NCBI GenBank assembly: GCA_025352985.1
Contig: JANXRL010000165.1
Location: 1-33,474 of the forward strand
DNA: 33,474 bases
From: Verrucomicrobiota bacterium
Lineage (GTDB): Bacteria; Verrucomicrobiota; Verrucomicrobiia; Opitutales; Opitutaceae
Direction: 5' to 3'
Positions 15,822 through 25,149 of the stretch are shown in pieces. The notes under the pieces were generated by a model. It was not told where the DNA came from. It saw only the letters and a list, made by a program, of their open reading frames with translations, and made no database searches. Made by a program: the position numbers and the translations under genes. Position 1 is the first letter of the stretch. Each line of letters opens with the position of its first letter.

Positions 15822-18517
15822 TTACGCAGTCAGGCCGGCGGACGCGGGAGTGGCGGACCCGGCGAGACGGCGGCAGGTGGCGAGCGTGTCGATCTCGGCG
15901 GCAGTCTTGTCGGTGCGGATGCGGACGATACGTGGGAAACGCAGCGCGTAACCGCTCGCGTGGCGTTTGCTGGGCTGGATTGAATCGAATGCGATTTCCA
16001 GAATCACGTCAGGCAGCACCGTGCGCACGCGGCCCTTCTCTTCCAGCGTGCTTTCGAGGAAATGCCGCGTGAGCGCGGCGATCTCGGCGTCGGTAAGGCC
16101 CGAATAGGCCTTACCCACCGTGAGGAGGGTGCCGGTGTCGTCGTCGCGGACAGCGAAGGTGTAGTCGCTGAGCACGCCCTTGCGCTTGCCGTGGCCGTAT
16201 TCGGCGGCGACCACGACGACGTCGAGGGTGGCGTAGGCTTTCTTGAGTTTCAACCAGGCCTGCCCGCGTCTGCCTGGCGTGTAGGGCGAGGCGGGGTCCT
16301 TGGCCATGAGACCTTCGTTGCCGCGCGCGCGGGCGCGCAGGAAGGACGCTTCGATGTCCGACGCGGTGAAGGCTTGCTGAACGGGCGCGAGCAGGAGGTT
16401 CGCGACGGGCGCCACGAAGAGGGCGGCGAGGGCGGCGCGACGTTCGACAAGCGGCGCTTTTAGGAGCGCGTGTCCATCGCGCCAGAGCAGATCGTAGGCG
16501 GAGAACGATACGGGGATGGCCGCGCCCATGAAGAAGTCGTCGCCTTTGCGGCCGAGGCGTTTTTGCAGCTCGGCAAAGGGCAGGGCGCGTCCCTCGCGCC
16601 AAGCAAGAAGTTCACCGTCGAGCACGCAGTCGCCGGGGATGGCGCGGGCGGCGGTGGCGAGGTCGGGAAACTGGTCGGTGATGCGATGAAGATCGCGCGA
16701 GAAGAGTTCGACGCGGTCGCCGCGCTTGTGGAGCTGGCAGCGGATGCCGTCGTATTTTTCTTCGATCCACACGGGTGGGGCAAGGCGGGCGAGGATGGCT
16801 TCGGCGGTGGGTTCCGGGCTCGCAAGCATGAACTGGATCGGGTGAAACACGCGCAGGGTGATCGCGCCGAGCGTATCGGCGCGGGCCGCACGGGTGACCT
16901 CGGTGATGTCGCCGCACAGCATGTGCGCCTCGCGCACCGCCTCGACCGCACGGCCGGTGGAAGCGGCGACCGCCTCTTCGACGAGACCTTCTTTGAGGCC
17001 GATGCGCAGGTCGCCCGTGATAATCTTGATCAGGTATTTCGCGGCGGCGGGCGAGAGTGCGCCAAGCTTGGTTTTGAGGAGATCGAGTTTACGCAGCGGG
17101 CCGCGCGTTTCCGCGAGCTGGTCTAGCCAGCGGGCGAGGTCGGCGAGGGTGGCGTGGGCAGGCTGGGTGCGGCCGGCCAGAATCGCCTCGGCGGTGTCGC
17201 CGCTGTCGCTGAAGCGGAGATAAGCGCGGCGGTAGTCGCCTTCATTCAGGCCGGTGACTTCGAGGAGGGCGCGTTTGATCACCGCCCAGCCGAGATTGAG
17301 GGTGCGACCGGATGATTGAGGAAAGGACTGGCCGGTAAAGTAGAGCGCGGCTAGGGCGGCGTCGTCGGCGGAGAGAGCCGTAAGGTAGCCGCTTAGCAGC
17401 GCGATTTTCTCAAGTTTTCCCGAGGCGGTTTTGACTCGTTCGGCCACCGTCGCGAAGCGGCCCAGCATGTCGGGAGCGGTCGAAATTGAAGGCGTGGCGA
17501 CCGCGACTTTTTCTACGAAACGGGCACCGGGGAGGGCGAGGGGGATTTCGAGCTGGTTGTCCTGGCCGAGTGCCCAGGCTTCCACGCCGCGTTCGCGGAG
17601 TGTGCAGGCGAAGTCGGCCGCGAAACCGTGCAACGTGAGCACGCGACGGGGTTGCACGAGATCTACGAACCGCTGCAGGTCGTCAAAATCCGCATGGTCG
17701 GAAAGCGGGAACGCCTCGTCGCACTGGTAGCGGAACTTCGCGCCGGCATCGAGCGCCCAGCCGGTGATCATCGCGGTGCGGCGGCGCGTGATTTTTTTGA
17801 GGAAGGACGAGCCGGCCGCCTGAGGCGGACAGATCACCACGTGGCCGGGCAACTCGGCGGCGTCGAACTCGCGGTAATGCGGGAACGTCAGCCCGAGTTC
17901 CTCGTAGATCCGCGTGAGTTTCAGCGTCTGCGGGTGGAGCATCACCGGGAGTTGTCCGCCGGCCAGACTGCTGAGGAGCTCCTGGCTTTTGCCCAAGCTG
18001 TAGCCGAAGAGCACGGGCGTGTCGCCGTCGTCGAGCGCCTGGCGGCAGAAGAGCAGGATGCTGGCGAGCACGTCCGCCGTGGGCGGGAAAACATACTGTG
18101 GACGCCCGAAAGTCGTCTCCATGATGAGCGTGTCGGCGCGCGGCGTAGCGCAGGGTTCGGCTGAGCGACCGGGGCGGAGTTTGAAGTCGCCGGTGTAAAG
18201 GAGCGTGCCGTGCGTGACGTGTTCGAGCAGGCTCTGCGCGGAACCGAAGATGTGACCGGCGGGATGGAGCGTGACGCGTGTGTCGGCGGTGAGCGCCTCA
18301 GTCTGGCCGAATGGCAGGATATGTTCGCATCGCTCGTCAGGCATGCGCCGCGCATGAGCCTGGCGGTGCCTTCGGAGCAGAGGATTTCGCGGTGCGGGGC
18401 GAGGTGGTCGAAGTGCGCATGCGAGACGAACGACCGCTCTACCGGGTGATGAGAGTCGAGCCACCAGCCGATTTGCGGCAGCCATACGCCGCCTCGAAAC
18501 TGAACATCCCAAACCAT
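15822..18517 (-). CDS. Metallo-beta-lactamase exonuclease fused to ATP-dependent DNA ligase (frameshifted near the 5' end)
   Basis: After repair this is one 898-residue protein. Residues 1-325 form an MBL-fold exonuclease like the ligase-associated exonuclease family: HAHFDH (33-38), HPAGHIFGS, YTGDFK, METTFGRP and SDHADF. Residues about 345-890 form a ligase with an N-terminal DNA-binding domain, the adenylation motif EEKYDGIR (Lys near 587), DGELLAW, GNEGLMAKDP and an OB-fold ending PRIVRIR. The first 57 residues and the rest are in different frames. One extra base near 18348-18350 would join them (for example GG read as GGG). The ATG at 18517 begins MVWDVQFRGG. A DNA end-processing and sealing enzyme is inferred. 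Confidence 0.87.
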
Positions 18518-18571
18518 TTCCGGCAAGATTCGCTAGTTGCGCCGAACCTCAAGCCGCGCGCGCGGAAAAAA

Positions 18572-18988
18572 TTACTTGCCCTGGTCGAGAGAATATTTGC
18601 CCGGGCCGGTGAAGAAGAGCCCCAGGCTGACCACGGCCATGGCAACTGGATGCGCCGCGGCGTCCCAGCCCCCGAACGGATAAAATTTCCAAATCGCGGC
18701 CACCGCCATCGTCACTAGCAAAGCGAGCGCAGCCGGCCGGTGCGCGAAGCCGAGGATAAGGCAAAGTCCGCCCAGCGTCTCCGTCACCGCCGCCGCGAGT
18801 CCCCAGCCCGTGTAACCAAAATGGATGCCGAGGTAGCTCACCGCGCGTCCGACCGACGCCCATTCACTCGCGCCGCCGGCCAGCTTGTGGAAGCCATGCA
18901 CGATCATGAAAAGCGCGCCGACGCCCGCGCGCATGACGAGCAGGCCGAAGTCTGAAAACGCGTCCAGTTTCTTCCATTGCAGATTCAT
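18572..18988 (-). CDS. DoxX family membrane protein
   Basis: The 138-residue protein has four hydrophobic spans and the DoxX signatures FGLLVMRAGVGALFMIVHGFHKLAGG near the start, GWGLAAAVTETLGGLCLILGFAHRPAAL in the middle, and a C-terminal GLFFTGPGKYSLD. DoxX proteins are small inner-membrane proteins linked in various bacteria to thiol and redox stress. The role here is not evident. The start is the ATG at 18988, whose ATGA overlaps the stop of the zinc-ribbon gene upstream, so the two are translationally coupled. The next gene downstream is the exonuclease-ligase, 54 bases away. Confidence 0.88.
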   Translation of the reverse strand: MNLQWKKLDAFSDFGLLVMRAGVGALFMIVHGFHKLAGGASEWASVGRAVSYLGIHFGYTGWGLAAAVTETLGGLCLILGFAHRPAALALLVTMAVAAIWKFYPFGGWDAAAHPVAMAVVSLGLFFTGPGKYSLDQGK

Positions 18989-19272
18989 GGGCGTAAACCT
19001 AGCGCGGCAAATCCGAGCGTAAACAATAACATCACGCCGATCGCCCACCAATACCACGCCAGCCCGGCGACGCCGCGCGCCGAGCGTCTCGCCGGCGCGT
19101 CGTCGTCATCCGCGAACGCCTCCTCCGGCAGGTCGAGTCTGTCGTAGATCGAGCTTTCCCGCCAGCCGGTGCGTTCGTCGGCTCCGCATTCTGGGCAGGC
19201 GCTGGCCCTTCGCGGGATCGCGGTGCCGCATTGCGCACACTCTTCTGGAGCGGGAATGTTGACGCGTGCCAT
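18985..19272 (-). CDS. Zinc-ribbon protein with one membrane span
   Basis: The 95-residue protein has a zinc ribbon with two CxxC knuckles, CAQC at 12-15 and CPEC at 27-30. An acidic linker (EEAFADDDDAPARR) follows, and one C-terminal membrane span, WYWWAIGVMLLFTLGFAALG (about 73-92). The ribbon would face the cytosol and may bind zinc or nucleic acid. It lies 12 bases downstream of the AI-2E transporter gene and overlaps DoxX by 4 bases, so all three are in one operon. No named family was recognised. Confidence 0.75.
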   Translation of the reverse strand: MARVNIPAPEECAQCGTAIPRRASACPECGADERTGWRESSIYDRLDLPEEAFADDDDAPARRSARGVAGLAWYWWAIGVMLLFTLGFAALGLRP

Positions 19273-19284
19273 GGCGAGGGCGGA

Positions 19285-20451
19285 TCAGACTGCTGACTCT
19301 GCGCGAAAATACTTCCTCTTCGCGAGGCGCCAGGCGGTCACGAAAAACGCCGTCAACGGAATCGCCAGCACCATGCCGAGGATGCTGTTGAGTGCCGTGC
19401 CCCAGAAAAAAATCGAAACCATGATGGCGACCGGATGCAGACCGGTTCGTGTGCCCATGATCCGCGGCGTGAGGAACCAGCCTTCCGTCATCTGCACGAG
19501 GCCGAACACGCCTAGCACCAGACCGACCAGCGGTGCGCCACCACCGTCGGGCTGGAAGAACGCCAGTGGGATCGCGACGCTCAGTCCGAGGATCGTGCCG
19601 AGGTAGGGCACGATGTTGAGCACGCCAAGGCCAAGCCCGATAAAAAGACCGAACTTAAGTCCGACGACGGAAAATCCGGTGGCCAGCAGCGCCCCCATGA
19701 TCAGGCCGATGAGCAGTTGCCCGCGAAAAAATGAAATGACGATGGCGATAAATTCCCCGACGAGGAACACCACGTCCTCGCGCAGGTGCGGCTTCAAGAA
19801 CGGCAGATGCCGACCGAGGTTTTGGGTCGGCTCGTTGCTGGAAAGCAGAAAAAAGAAAAGATAGATGGGCACCACCGCGAGATGCGTGATGAACCCGAAG
19901 AGTGAAATCACTCCGAGGCCGGCAGACTTGAGGGTGGGCAGCGCGTGGTCGGCCATTTGCTTGGCCTCTTCCAGCATGCCGTGGACGATTTTGTTGACCG
20001 TCTCGTTCTGCATCTGGTTTCGCGCCAGCGTAACCCAGTCGGGATAGTGCAGCTCGACATAGTGAAACGCGCGCGTCCAAAACGTCGGGATGAAGGCGAT
20101 GAAATCCAGCACTTGCGCTACCAGCGGAGGCGTGATGAGAAATAACGCGCCCGCGACGAGCAGCACGAAGGTTCCATAGAGCGTGATGACCGCGCTGGAG
20201 CGGCGAAGCCGGAGCTTTGACTCCAGCAACTCCACGACCGGGCGCATGATCATCGCCATGATGCCCGCCACCGCCAGTGGCCATAGCACGCCGGAAATGC
20301 GGCCGAGGAGGAGTGAGAACACCCAGATGACTCCAACAAGTAACGCTATCGACACCGCCAGTGCGCTGAAGCCTAGGGAGAAGCCCACCACCCGTCGTTG
20401 ACCGCGTGTGAGAAGACTGGTTTCGGCGTATTCTGAATCGGACATGTTCAT
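19285..20451 (-). CDS. AI-2E / PerM family transporter
   Basis: The 388-residue protein has about eight membrane spans and the family pattern: an early pair of spans ([43 protein letters not shown]), a soluble middle region with [11 protein letters not shown], and the late conserved block [17 protein letters not shown] ... [19 protein letters not shown] ... [15 protein letters not shown]. Family members export autoinducer-2 or other small solutes, or act as Na/H antiporters, and sequence alone does not decide. Two adjacent ATGs, at 20451 and 20445, are possible starts. It is divergent from uvrA and is the first gene of a leftward group. Confidence 0.9.
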   Translation of the reverse strand: MNMSDSEYAETSLLTRGQRRVVGFSLGFSALAVSIALLVGVIWVFSLLLGRISGVLWPLAVAGIMAMIMRPVVELLESKLRLRRSSAVITLYGTFVLLVAGALFLITPPLVAQVLDFIAFIPTFWTRAFHYVELHYPDWVTLARNQMQNETVNKIVHGMLEEAKQMADHALPTLKSAGLGVISLFGFITHLAVVPIYLFFFLLSSNEPTQNLGRHLPFLKPHLREDVVFLVGEFIAIVISFFRGQLLIGLIMGALLATGFSVVGLKFGLFIGLGLGVLNIVPYLGTILGLSVAIPLAFFQPDGGGAPLVGLVLGVFGLVQMTEGWFLTPRIMGTRTGLHPVAIMVSIFFWGTALNSILGMVLAIPLTAFFVTAWRLAKRKYFRAESAV

Positions 20452-20543
20452 TAGAACAATGGGGTCCGTGGGCCGACGCCAGCCGAAAGGCGTGTGTGCC
20501 GTCTTGCTTTCGCCGGGGATTGGATAACGTATCGATTGCCCGT

Positions 20544-23411
20544 ATGCAGGCCGCGACCCACATCCACGTCAAAGGTGCCCGTGAGCACAACTTGAAGAAC
20601 CTCGAGTTGCGCATCCCGCGCGGCAAGCTCGTGGTCATCACCGGCCCGTCCGGTTCCGGCAAGTCGTCGCTCGCCTTCGACACCATCTACGCCGAGGGCT
20701 ACCGGAAATACATGGAGTCGCTTTCCACGCAGGCGCGCCAAGTCTTGGAGCAACTCAAGCGGCCCGACGTCGATTTCATTCATGGCCTTTCCCCCGTCCT
20801 CGCCATCGAGCAGCGCACCGGCGGTGGCTCGCCCCGCAGCACCATCGCCACCGTCACCGAGATCGCCGATTACGCCCGCCTCCTCTGGGCACTTCACGGT
20901 GAGCAACGCTGTCCCAAAGACGGCGGCCGCGTCATCCTCCGCTCCCTTGACGACAACGTCGCCCGCGTCCTCCGCGAAGTCCCCGGCGAACGCATCATAT
21001 TGCTCGCCCCCGCCCTGAGCGCGAAGCCCTCCGTCCTCCGCGACGAACTCCCGCGCCTCCGTCAACGCGGCTTTCAACGCGTCCGTCTCGACGGCGAGAT
21101 CAAAAATCTCGACGACCCCAAGCTTCTCCCTACCGGTGCCGGCTCGAAGGAAATCCGCGTCGATCTCGTCATCGACCGCCTCGTCGCCAGCGCCGACCAG
21201 CGCAGCCGTCTCGCCGACTCCCTCGAACTCGCCTTCTGCGAGGGTAAGGACCGCGCCATTGTTCTCGCGCAGAAATCCGCCGACGCCCCGTTGCGCGAGC
21301 TCACCCTCAGCCAGTCGCTCGCCTGCGAGATCTGCGGCGACACCTTCGATAAACTCACTCCGCGTCACTTCTCCTTCAACCACACCGAGGGCGCGTGCGG
21401 CACCTGCGGCGGTCTTGGTCGCAAGCTCCGCTTCGTCCCCGAGCTCGTCATTGCCGACCCCGAAAAATCCGTGCGCGGCGGCGCCATCAAACCGTGGCGC
21501 ATCGGCGGAAAAAATCTCATCATCAAGCACAACGCCCAGCTCAAGCAGCTGGCCGAGCAGCTCCCCTTCGATGCCGACACCCCGTGGAAAGACCTGCCCT
21601 CCGCGGTGCGCGACACGTTGCTCAATGGGGCGGGGGAGCGGTTGTTCGCCTTCAAACTGAAACGCATGCGCGAGCCCAAGGCCATGCCGTTTCCCGGTAT
21701 CCTCGCCGACCTAGAGACGAGCTGGCGCGAGACCGAAAGCGACGGCTTCCGCGCCCGCCTCACCACGTTCATGGTGAGCGGCGAATGCCCCGAGTGCCAC
21801 GGCACGCGCCTCAACGCCCGCAGCGGCGGCGTGCGCGTCGCCGGGAAAACCATCCCCGAGTTCTTCGCTCTCGACGTCGGCACCGCCCATGCCTTCGCCA
21901 ATTCCCTCGTCACCACCCTCGGCGCCAGCGACGCCCTCCGCGAGATCGTCACTGGAGTCGAGCAACGCCTCCGCTTCCTCCTCGAAACCGGCCTCGGCTA
22001 CCTCACACTCGAGCGCGACTACGACACGCTCTCCGGCGGCGAGGCCCAGCGCGTGCGCCTCGCCACGCAGCTCGGCATGGGACTCATGGGCGTGATCTAC
22101 GTCCTCGACGAACCCAGCATCGGCCTGCATCCGCACGACAACCAAAAGTTCCTCGATACGCTCCGCGAGCTGCGTGATCGCGGCAACACCGTCCTCGTGG
22201 TCGAGCACGACGAGGACACCATGCGCATCGCCGACGAGATCATCGAACTCGGCCCCGAGGCCGGCACCGAGGGCGGACAACTCCTCTTTCAGGGAACGCC
22301 CGCCGCCCTCATCGCCGCGCCGCCCTCTGTCTCGCGCACCGGCCCTTATCTTGCCCGAAAAATCCGCGTCACCAAGGACGCCAAAACCAAGAAGAGCGAC
22401 GGCACCTTCCTCACCGTGCGCGAGGCCCGTGCCAACAACCTACGCGACGTGGACGCCCGTTTCCCCGTGGGCCTGCTCACCGTCGTCACCGGCGTGTCCG
22501 GCTCCGGGAAAAGCACGCTCGTGAACGACGTCCTCGCCGCCGCCGCCGCGCGAAAGCTCAACGGCGCTAAGTCCATCCCCGGCAAGCACCGCCACATCGA
22601 GAACCTCGATCTCTTCGAGAAGCTCGTGCAAGTGGACCAGTCACCCATCGGCCGCAGCCCGCGCTCGAATCCCGCCACCTATACCAAGCTCCTCGACCTC
22701 CTGCGCGATCTCTTCGCCACCGTCCCGCTCGCCAAGGTTCGCGGCTACAAGGCCAGCCGCTTCTCCTTCAACGTGCGGGGCGGACGCTGCGAACGCTGCC
22801 AGGGCGACGGTGTCATCAAGCTCGACATGCAGTTCATGGCCGACGCCTACGCCCCGTGCCCCAGCTGCGATGGGCGCCGCTTCAACCGCGAGACGCTGGA
22901 AATCCTCTTCCACGGCAAGTCCATCGCCGACGTCCTCGACATGACCGTGCGCGACGCCATGCAGCTCTTCCGCAACATCCCCCGCGTGATGGACAAGCTG
23001 GAGACGCTCAACGCCGTGGGCCTCGGCTACCTCACGCTCGGCCAGTCCGCCACCACGCTCTCCGGCGGCGAAGCCCAGCGGTTAAAACTCTCGCTGGAGC
23101 TGAGCAAGCGTCAGCAAGGAAACGTGCTCTACATCCTCGACGAGCCGACGACCGGACTGTACTGGGTGGACATCCAGCACCTGATGGACCTGCTCTTCAA
23201 ATTGCGCGACGCGGGCAACACCCTCATCGTGATCGAGCACAACCTCGACGTGATCCACCTGGCCGACTGGCTGATCGACCTCGGCCCCGGCGGAGGCACC
23301 GCCGGCGGCGAGATCGTTTACGCCGGCGACCGTCCCGGCATCGAGAAAGAGCCGCGCAGCCTCACGGGACAGGCGTTGGTGAAGTGGGGCGCGGCAGGAA
23401 CTAAGAGCTGA
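20544..23411 (+). CDS. uvrA: Excinuclease ABC subunit A (UvrA)
   Basis: The 955-residue protein is a full-length UvrA, the damage-recognition ATPase of nucleotide excision repair. It has two ABC modules. The first Walker A is GPSGSGKS (34-41), with signature [13 protein letters not shown] and [11 protein letters not shown]. The second Walker A is GVSGSGKST, with signature [16 protein letters not shown] and [12 protein letters not shown]. Zinc sites appear as CEICG...[14 protein letters not shown] and CERCQG...CPSCDG. The usual TTGLHF of the second module reads TTGLYW here, and the first region RCPKDGG lacks the common CxxC. The start is the ATG at [17 protein letters not shown]. The final 150 bases are partly duplicated at 24503-24597. 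Confidence 0.96.
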   Translation: MQAATHIHVKGAREHNLKNLELRIPRGKLVVITGPSGSGKSSLAFDTIYAEGYRKYMESLSTQARQVLEQLKRPDVDFIHGLSPVLAIEQRTGGGSPRSTIATVTEIADYARLLWALHGEQRCPKDGGRVILRSLDDNVARVLREVPGERIILLAPALSAKPSVLRDELPRLRQRGFQRVRLDGEIKNLDDPKLLPTGAGSKEIRVDLVIDRLVASADQRSRLADSLELAFCEGKDRAIVLAQKSADAPLRELTLSQSLACEICGDTFDKLTPRHFSFNHTEGACGTCGGLGRKLRFVPELVIADPEKSVRGGAIKPWRIGGKNLIIKHNAQLKQLAEQLPFDADTPWKDLPSAVRDTLLNGAGERLFAFKLKRMREPKAMPFPGILADLETSWRETESDGFRARLTTFMVSGECPECHGTRLNARSGGVRVAGKTIPEFFALDVGTAHAFANSLVTTLGASDALREIVTGVEQRLRFLLETGLGYLTLERDYDTLSGGEAQRVRLATQLGMGLMGVIYVLDEPSIGLHPHDNQKFLDTLRELRDRGNTVLVVEHDEDTMRIADEIIELGPEAGTEGGQLLFQGTPAALIAAPPSVSRTGPYLARKIRVTKDAKTKKSDGTFLTVREARANNLRDVDARFPVGLLTVVTGVSGSGKSTLVNDVLAAAAARKLNGAKSIPGKHRHIENLDLFEKLVQVDQSPIGRSPRSNPATYTKLLDLLRDLFATVPLAKVRGYKASRFSFNVRGGRCERCQGDGVIKLDMQFMADAYAPCPSCDGRRFNRETLEILFHGKSIADVLDMTVRDAMQLFRNIPRVMDKLETLNAVGLGYLTLGQSATTLSGGEAQRLKLSLELSKRQQGNVLYILDEPTTGLYWVDIQHLMDLLFKLRDAGNTLIVIEHNLDVIHLADWLIDLGPGGGTAGGEIVYAGDRPGIEKEPRSLTGQALVKWGAAGTKS

Positions 23412-23452
23412 TAGGTTAAGAGCTGAGAGCCAGAGGATCGGAGTTGTAACCA

Positions 23453-23773
23453 CTAAATGGAATCGCCCAATGCGGGCGATTCTCTGGGGGTGGCTTCTCG
23501 CCAATGGCTCCAGCGATTAAGCGCAGGGGCGGCTGATGCCGCCGGGATTAGAGCTTCGAAGTCGGGGTTTTCTGGCTCTAGACTCTCCACGAAGCGCATG
23601 CAGCGGTAGAGCACGGAGTCGCTCACCTTGAGGTCATGGGAGAGCTTGGACATGGTTGCGGTGCCGTAGCCGGGCTTGGCCTCGTTGAGCCGCAGGTGCT
23701 CGCCGATGAGCCGGCCCGTCTCCCGGTAGGTGCGGACCTTGGCCTGCTCGATCTCGCGCTGACCGGTGAGCAA
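23453..23773 (-). pseudogene. DUF1016-like N-terminal domain fragment without a normal start
   Basis: The frame encodes a helical segment of the DUF1016_N/YhcG-like type: GQREIEQAKVRTYRETGRLIGEHL, then YGTATMSKLSHDLKVSDSVLYRCMRFVESLEP. The matching region seems to begin earlier, around LTPIPQTYAALRRKVETALL up to about 23850, but no ATG or GTG lies in that stretch. The first possible start is the TTG at 23773. The C-terminal nuclease-like domain usually seen in full-length DUF1016 proteins is absent, and the last 35 residues are low in family resemblance. I read it as a remnant lying between uvrA and hicB. The family call is by recollection of pattern, so moderate. Confidence 0.5.
23460..23482. 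repeat. Perfect 9-base inverted repeat after uvrA
   Basis: GAATCGCCC (23460-23468) and GGGCGATTC (23474-23482) form a hairpin with a 5-base loop, 49 bases after the uvrA stop. There is no T run on either side, so it is not a standard rho-independent terminator. It lies inside the 3' end of the DUF1016-like fragment. It could be a junction or regulatory element. Confidence 0.55.
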
Positions 23774-23880
23774 CGCCGTCTCAACCTTCCGGCGCAGGGC
23801 CGCGTAGGTTTGCGGAATGGGTGTCAGCGCGGCGGAGGGTCTGAGGCGGAGAGGCTCTCGCCCAACTGGGGTCGGGGAAT

Positions 23881-24243
23881 TCAGGTGTCGGCGAGGGCCG
23901 TCGCGACAAACTGGTTGAGGCTTTCGCCGCGTGCGAGCGCCTTGAGAGAGGCTTTTTTATGAAGCTCGGGCGCGATACGGACGACAAACTGGCCGCTGTA
24001 TTTTTTCCCCGCCGTGCCTGCGGGGAGCGGATGGCCGTCGCCGAGCATGATTTCGATCCATTCCTCGACGAGGGTGCTGAGCTGGGCCATGACCTCGGCC
24101 TCCGTGCGACCGTGGCAGCAGGGGCCGATGATGGGTGGCGCGCTGCCGACAAAACAGCCGTCCTCGTCGGACCACTCCACGAGTTTGAGGTAGCGACGGG
24201 CAAGCACGGCCGGGGTTTCGGTTTTTTTTGCGAAGACTTTCAT
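23881..24243 (-). CDS. hicB: HicB family antitoxin
   Basis: The 120-residue protein has the HicB partial RNase-H-like N-terminal region, YLKLVEWSDEDGCFVGSAPPIIG then HGRTEAEVMAQLSTLVEEWIE (18-64). At the C-terminus is a ribbon-helix-helix DNA-binding segment, GQFVVRIAPELHKKASLKALARGESLNQFVATAL (84-117). HicB neutralises HicA by blocking its active site and represses the hicAB promoter. The start ATGA overlaps the hicA stop by 4 bases, so the pair is translationally coupled in the common toxin-first order. An inverted repeat just upstream of hicA is a likely binding site. Confidence 0.9.
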   Translation of the reverse strand: MKVFAKKTETPAVLARRYLKLVEWSDEDGCFVGSAPPIIGPCCHGRTEAEVMAQLSTLVEEWIEIMLGDGHPLPAGTAGKKYSGQFVVRIAPELHKKASLKALARGESLNQFVATALADT

Positions 24244-24434
24244 GGGCGGGAGAGAATTATTTTTTGGCGGACTTCCTTTTCCTGGTAGTGGCGGGCGTCG
24301 GCCCCGGCTTGACCGGAAAGCGTTACGCGGACGCCTTGGGGATGAATGTAATTGCGGTGACTGCCCTTGCCGCCCCGGTTGACGAAGCCGGCCCGTTCGA
24401 GGTCGGTCATCAGTTCTCGGAGCTTTCTGGGCAT
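24240..24434 (-). CDS. hicA: HicA family mRNA interferase toxin
   Basis: The 64-residue protein is a typical HicA with a double-stranded-RNA-binding-like fold: MPRKLRELMTDLERAGF, then the catalytic histidine His26 in GGKGSHRNYIHP, and a short strand VRVTLSGQ. HicA cleaves mRNA when free of HicB. Its C-terminal helix (HYQEKEVRQKIIL) is present, so the toxin looks intact. The start codon lies only 3 bases after an inverted repeat that overlaps a candidate -10 box, which suggests a leaderless transcript. The pair lies between uvrA and a displaced copy of a uvrA 3' segment. Confidence 0.92.
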   Translation of the reverse strand: MPRKLRELMTDLERAGFVNRGGKGSHRNYIHPQGVRVTLSGQAGADARHYQEKEVRQKIILSRP

Positions 24435-24437
24435 GCC

Positions 24438-24475
24438 AGTATCAAAACGATACTAAGATGGGCCTCAAGCGTCAA
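24438..24475 (-). promoter_or_regulatory. hicAB promoter with overlapping operator palindrome
   Basis: Read leftward, TTGACG (24475-24470) and TATCGT (24452-24447) form a -35/-10 pair with an ideal 17-base spacer. The -10 box lies inside an inverted repeat, AGTATC (24438-24443) and GATACT (24449-24454), spaced by 5 bases. This fits autorepression by the HicB ribbon-helix-helix domain. The predicted transcription start falls within a few bases of the hicA ATG, leaving little or no leader. Confidence 0.7.
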
Positions 24476-24502
24476 ATCGAGGGATGTGGCCTTACGCGCC
24501 CG

Positions 24503-24597
24503 TGACCGACTGGCCGATTGATCTGAGCCCCGTCGGAGGCACCGCCGGCGGCGGGATCGTCTGCGCTGGAGACCGCCCCGGCATGGAAAAAGAGCCC
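24503..24597 (+). pseudogene. Displaced copy of a uvrA 3'-end segment
   Basis: These 95 bases align without gaps to uvrA 23260-23354, with 16 mismatches by my count (about 83% identity). The match includes a 20-base identical run (24534-24553 with 23291-23310). It translates as DWPIDLSPVGGTAGGGIVCA, matching [20 protein letters not shown] of UvrA. It has no start and stops matching before the last 57 bases of uvrA. The hicAB block lies between the two copies. It is a remnant left by insertion or duplication, and the frame it keeps open runs on into the TPR gene only by chance. Confidence 0.8.
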
Positions 24598-24669
24598 CCC
24601 AGTAGTTACGATGTGACTAGCAGACTGAGCTTGGAGCCGTTGTCTAAACGCTGTGAGCTAGTCATTCCC

Positions 24670-25149
24670 ATGACTCTTTCCACCCACACGCTGCGGCAGC
24701 TTGGTTATGCCGAGGGGTATCTGGCGCTGGGGATGAAGGCGCAGGCGGCAGAGGCGCTCTCCCAGATCGCCGAGGCGGAGCGGGCGGCGTCTCCGGTGTT
24801 GGTGTTGTCGTTGGCGGTGCACACCGAGCGGGGCGACTGGCCCAATGCGGCGGAGGTCGGTGCGATTCTCTGCGAGCGTGAGCCTGGCGTTCACTGGCAT
24901 TGGATTCAGTGGGCCTATGCGGTGCGGCGGAGCAAGTCGCTGGACGCGGCCAAGGAGATTCTCATGCGCGGGGTGGCGCTGCATCCGCAGGAAGCGATCT
25001 TTCACTTCAACCTCGCATGCTACGAGGCGCAGCTCGGTCGGCTCGACGATGCCCGCGTGTTGCTGGAAACGGCCTGCGCGCTCGACGGGAGCTATGTCGA
25101 TCTGGCGAAGACGGACGCGGATTTGGCGCCTTTGCGCTGCACGAATTAG
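24670..25149 (+). CDS. Small TPR-repeat protein
   Basis: The 159-residue protein is all helical with TPR-like units: LRQLGYAEGYLALGMKAQAAEALSQIAEA (9-37), NAAEVGAILCEREP, WAYAVRRSKSLDAAKEILMRGVALHPQ and FHFNLACYEAQLGRLDDARVLLETACALD. The last two keep the TPR consensus of small residues and a terminal Pro or Asp. Such proteins act as protein-binding adaptors, and no partner can be named. The ATG at 24670 begins MTLSTHTLRQLGY. The open frame upstream belongs to the uvrA remnant. Its TTAG end is shared with the stop of the convergent regulator, and its last 200 bases recur in decayed form at 30231-30430. Confidence 0.8.
   Translation: MTLSTHTLRQLGYAEGYLALGMKAQAAEALSQIAEAERAASPVLVLSLAVHTERGDWPNAAEVGAILCEREPGVHWHWIQWAYAVRRSKSLDAAKEILMRGVALHPQEAIFHFNLACYEAQLGRLDDARVLLETACALDGSYVDLAKTDADLAPLRCTN

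Noticed and set aside
20504-20530. Possible uvrA promoter TTGCTT and TAACGT
   Set aside because: The spacer is only 15 bases and the -10 match is poor. No LexA-like site was seen either.
20451-21530. Minus-strand open frame opposite the uvrA 5' end
   Set aside because: It is antisense to conserved UvrA motifs, and its Gly/Ala/Asp-rich translation is typical of a shadow frame.
23781-24203. Alternative minus-strand frame overlapping hicB
   Set aside because: Ser/Ala/Arg-rich translation with no motif. The HicB frame accounts for the region.
24484-24669. Extended N-terminus for the TPR protein
   Set aside because: The open frame continues upstream, but this part is the displaced uvrA remnant. 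The TPR-like sequence starts at the ATG at 24670.
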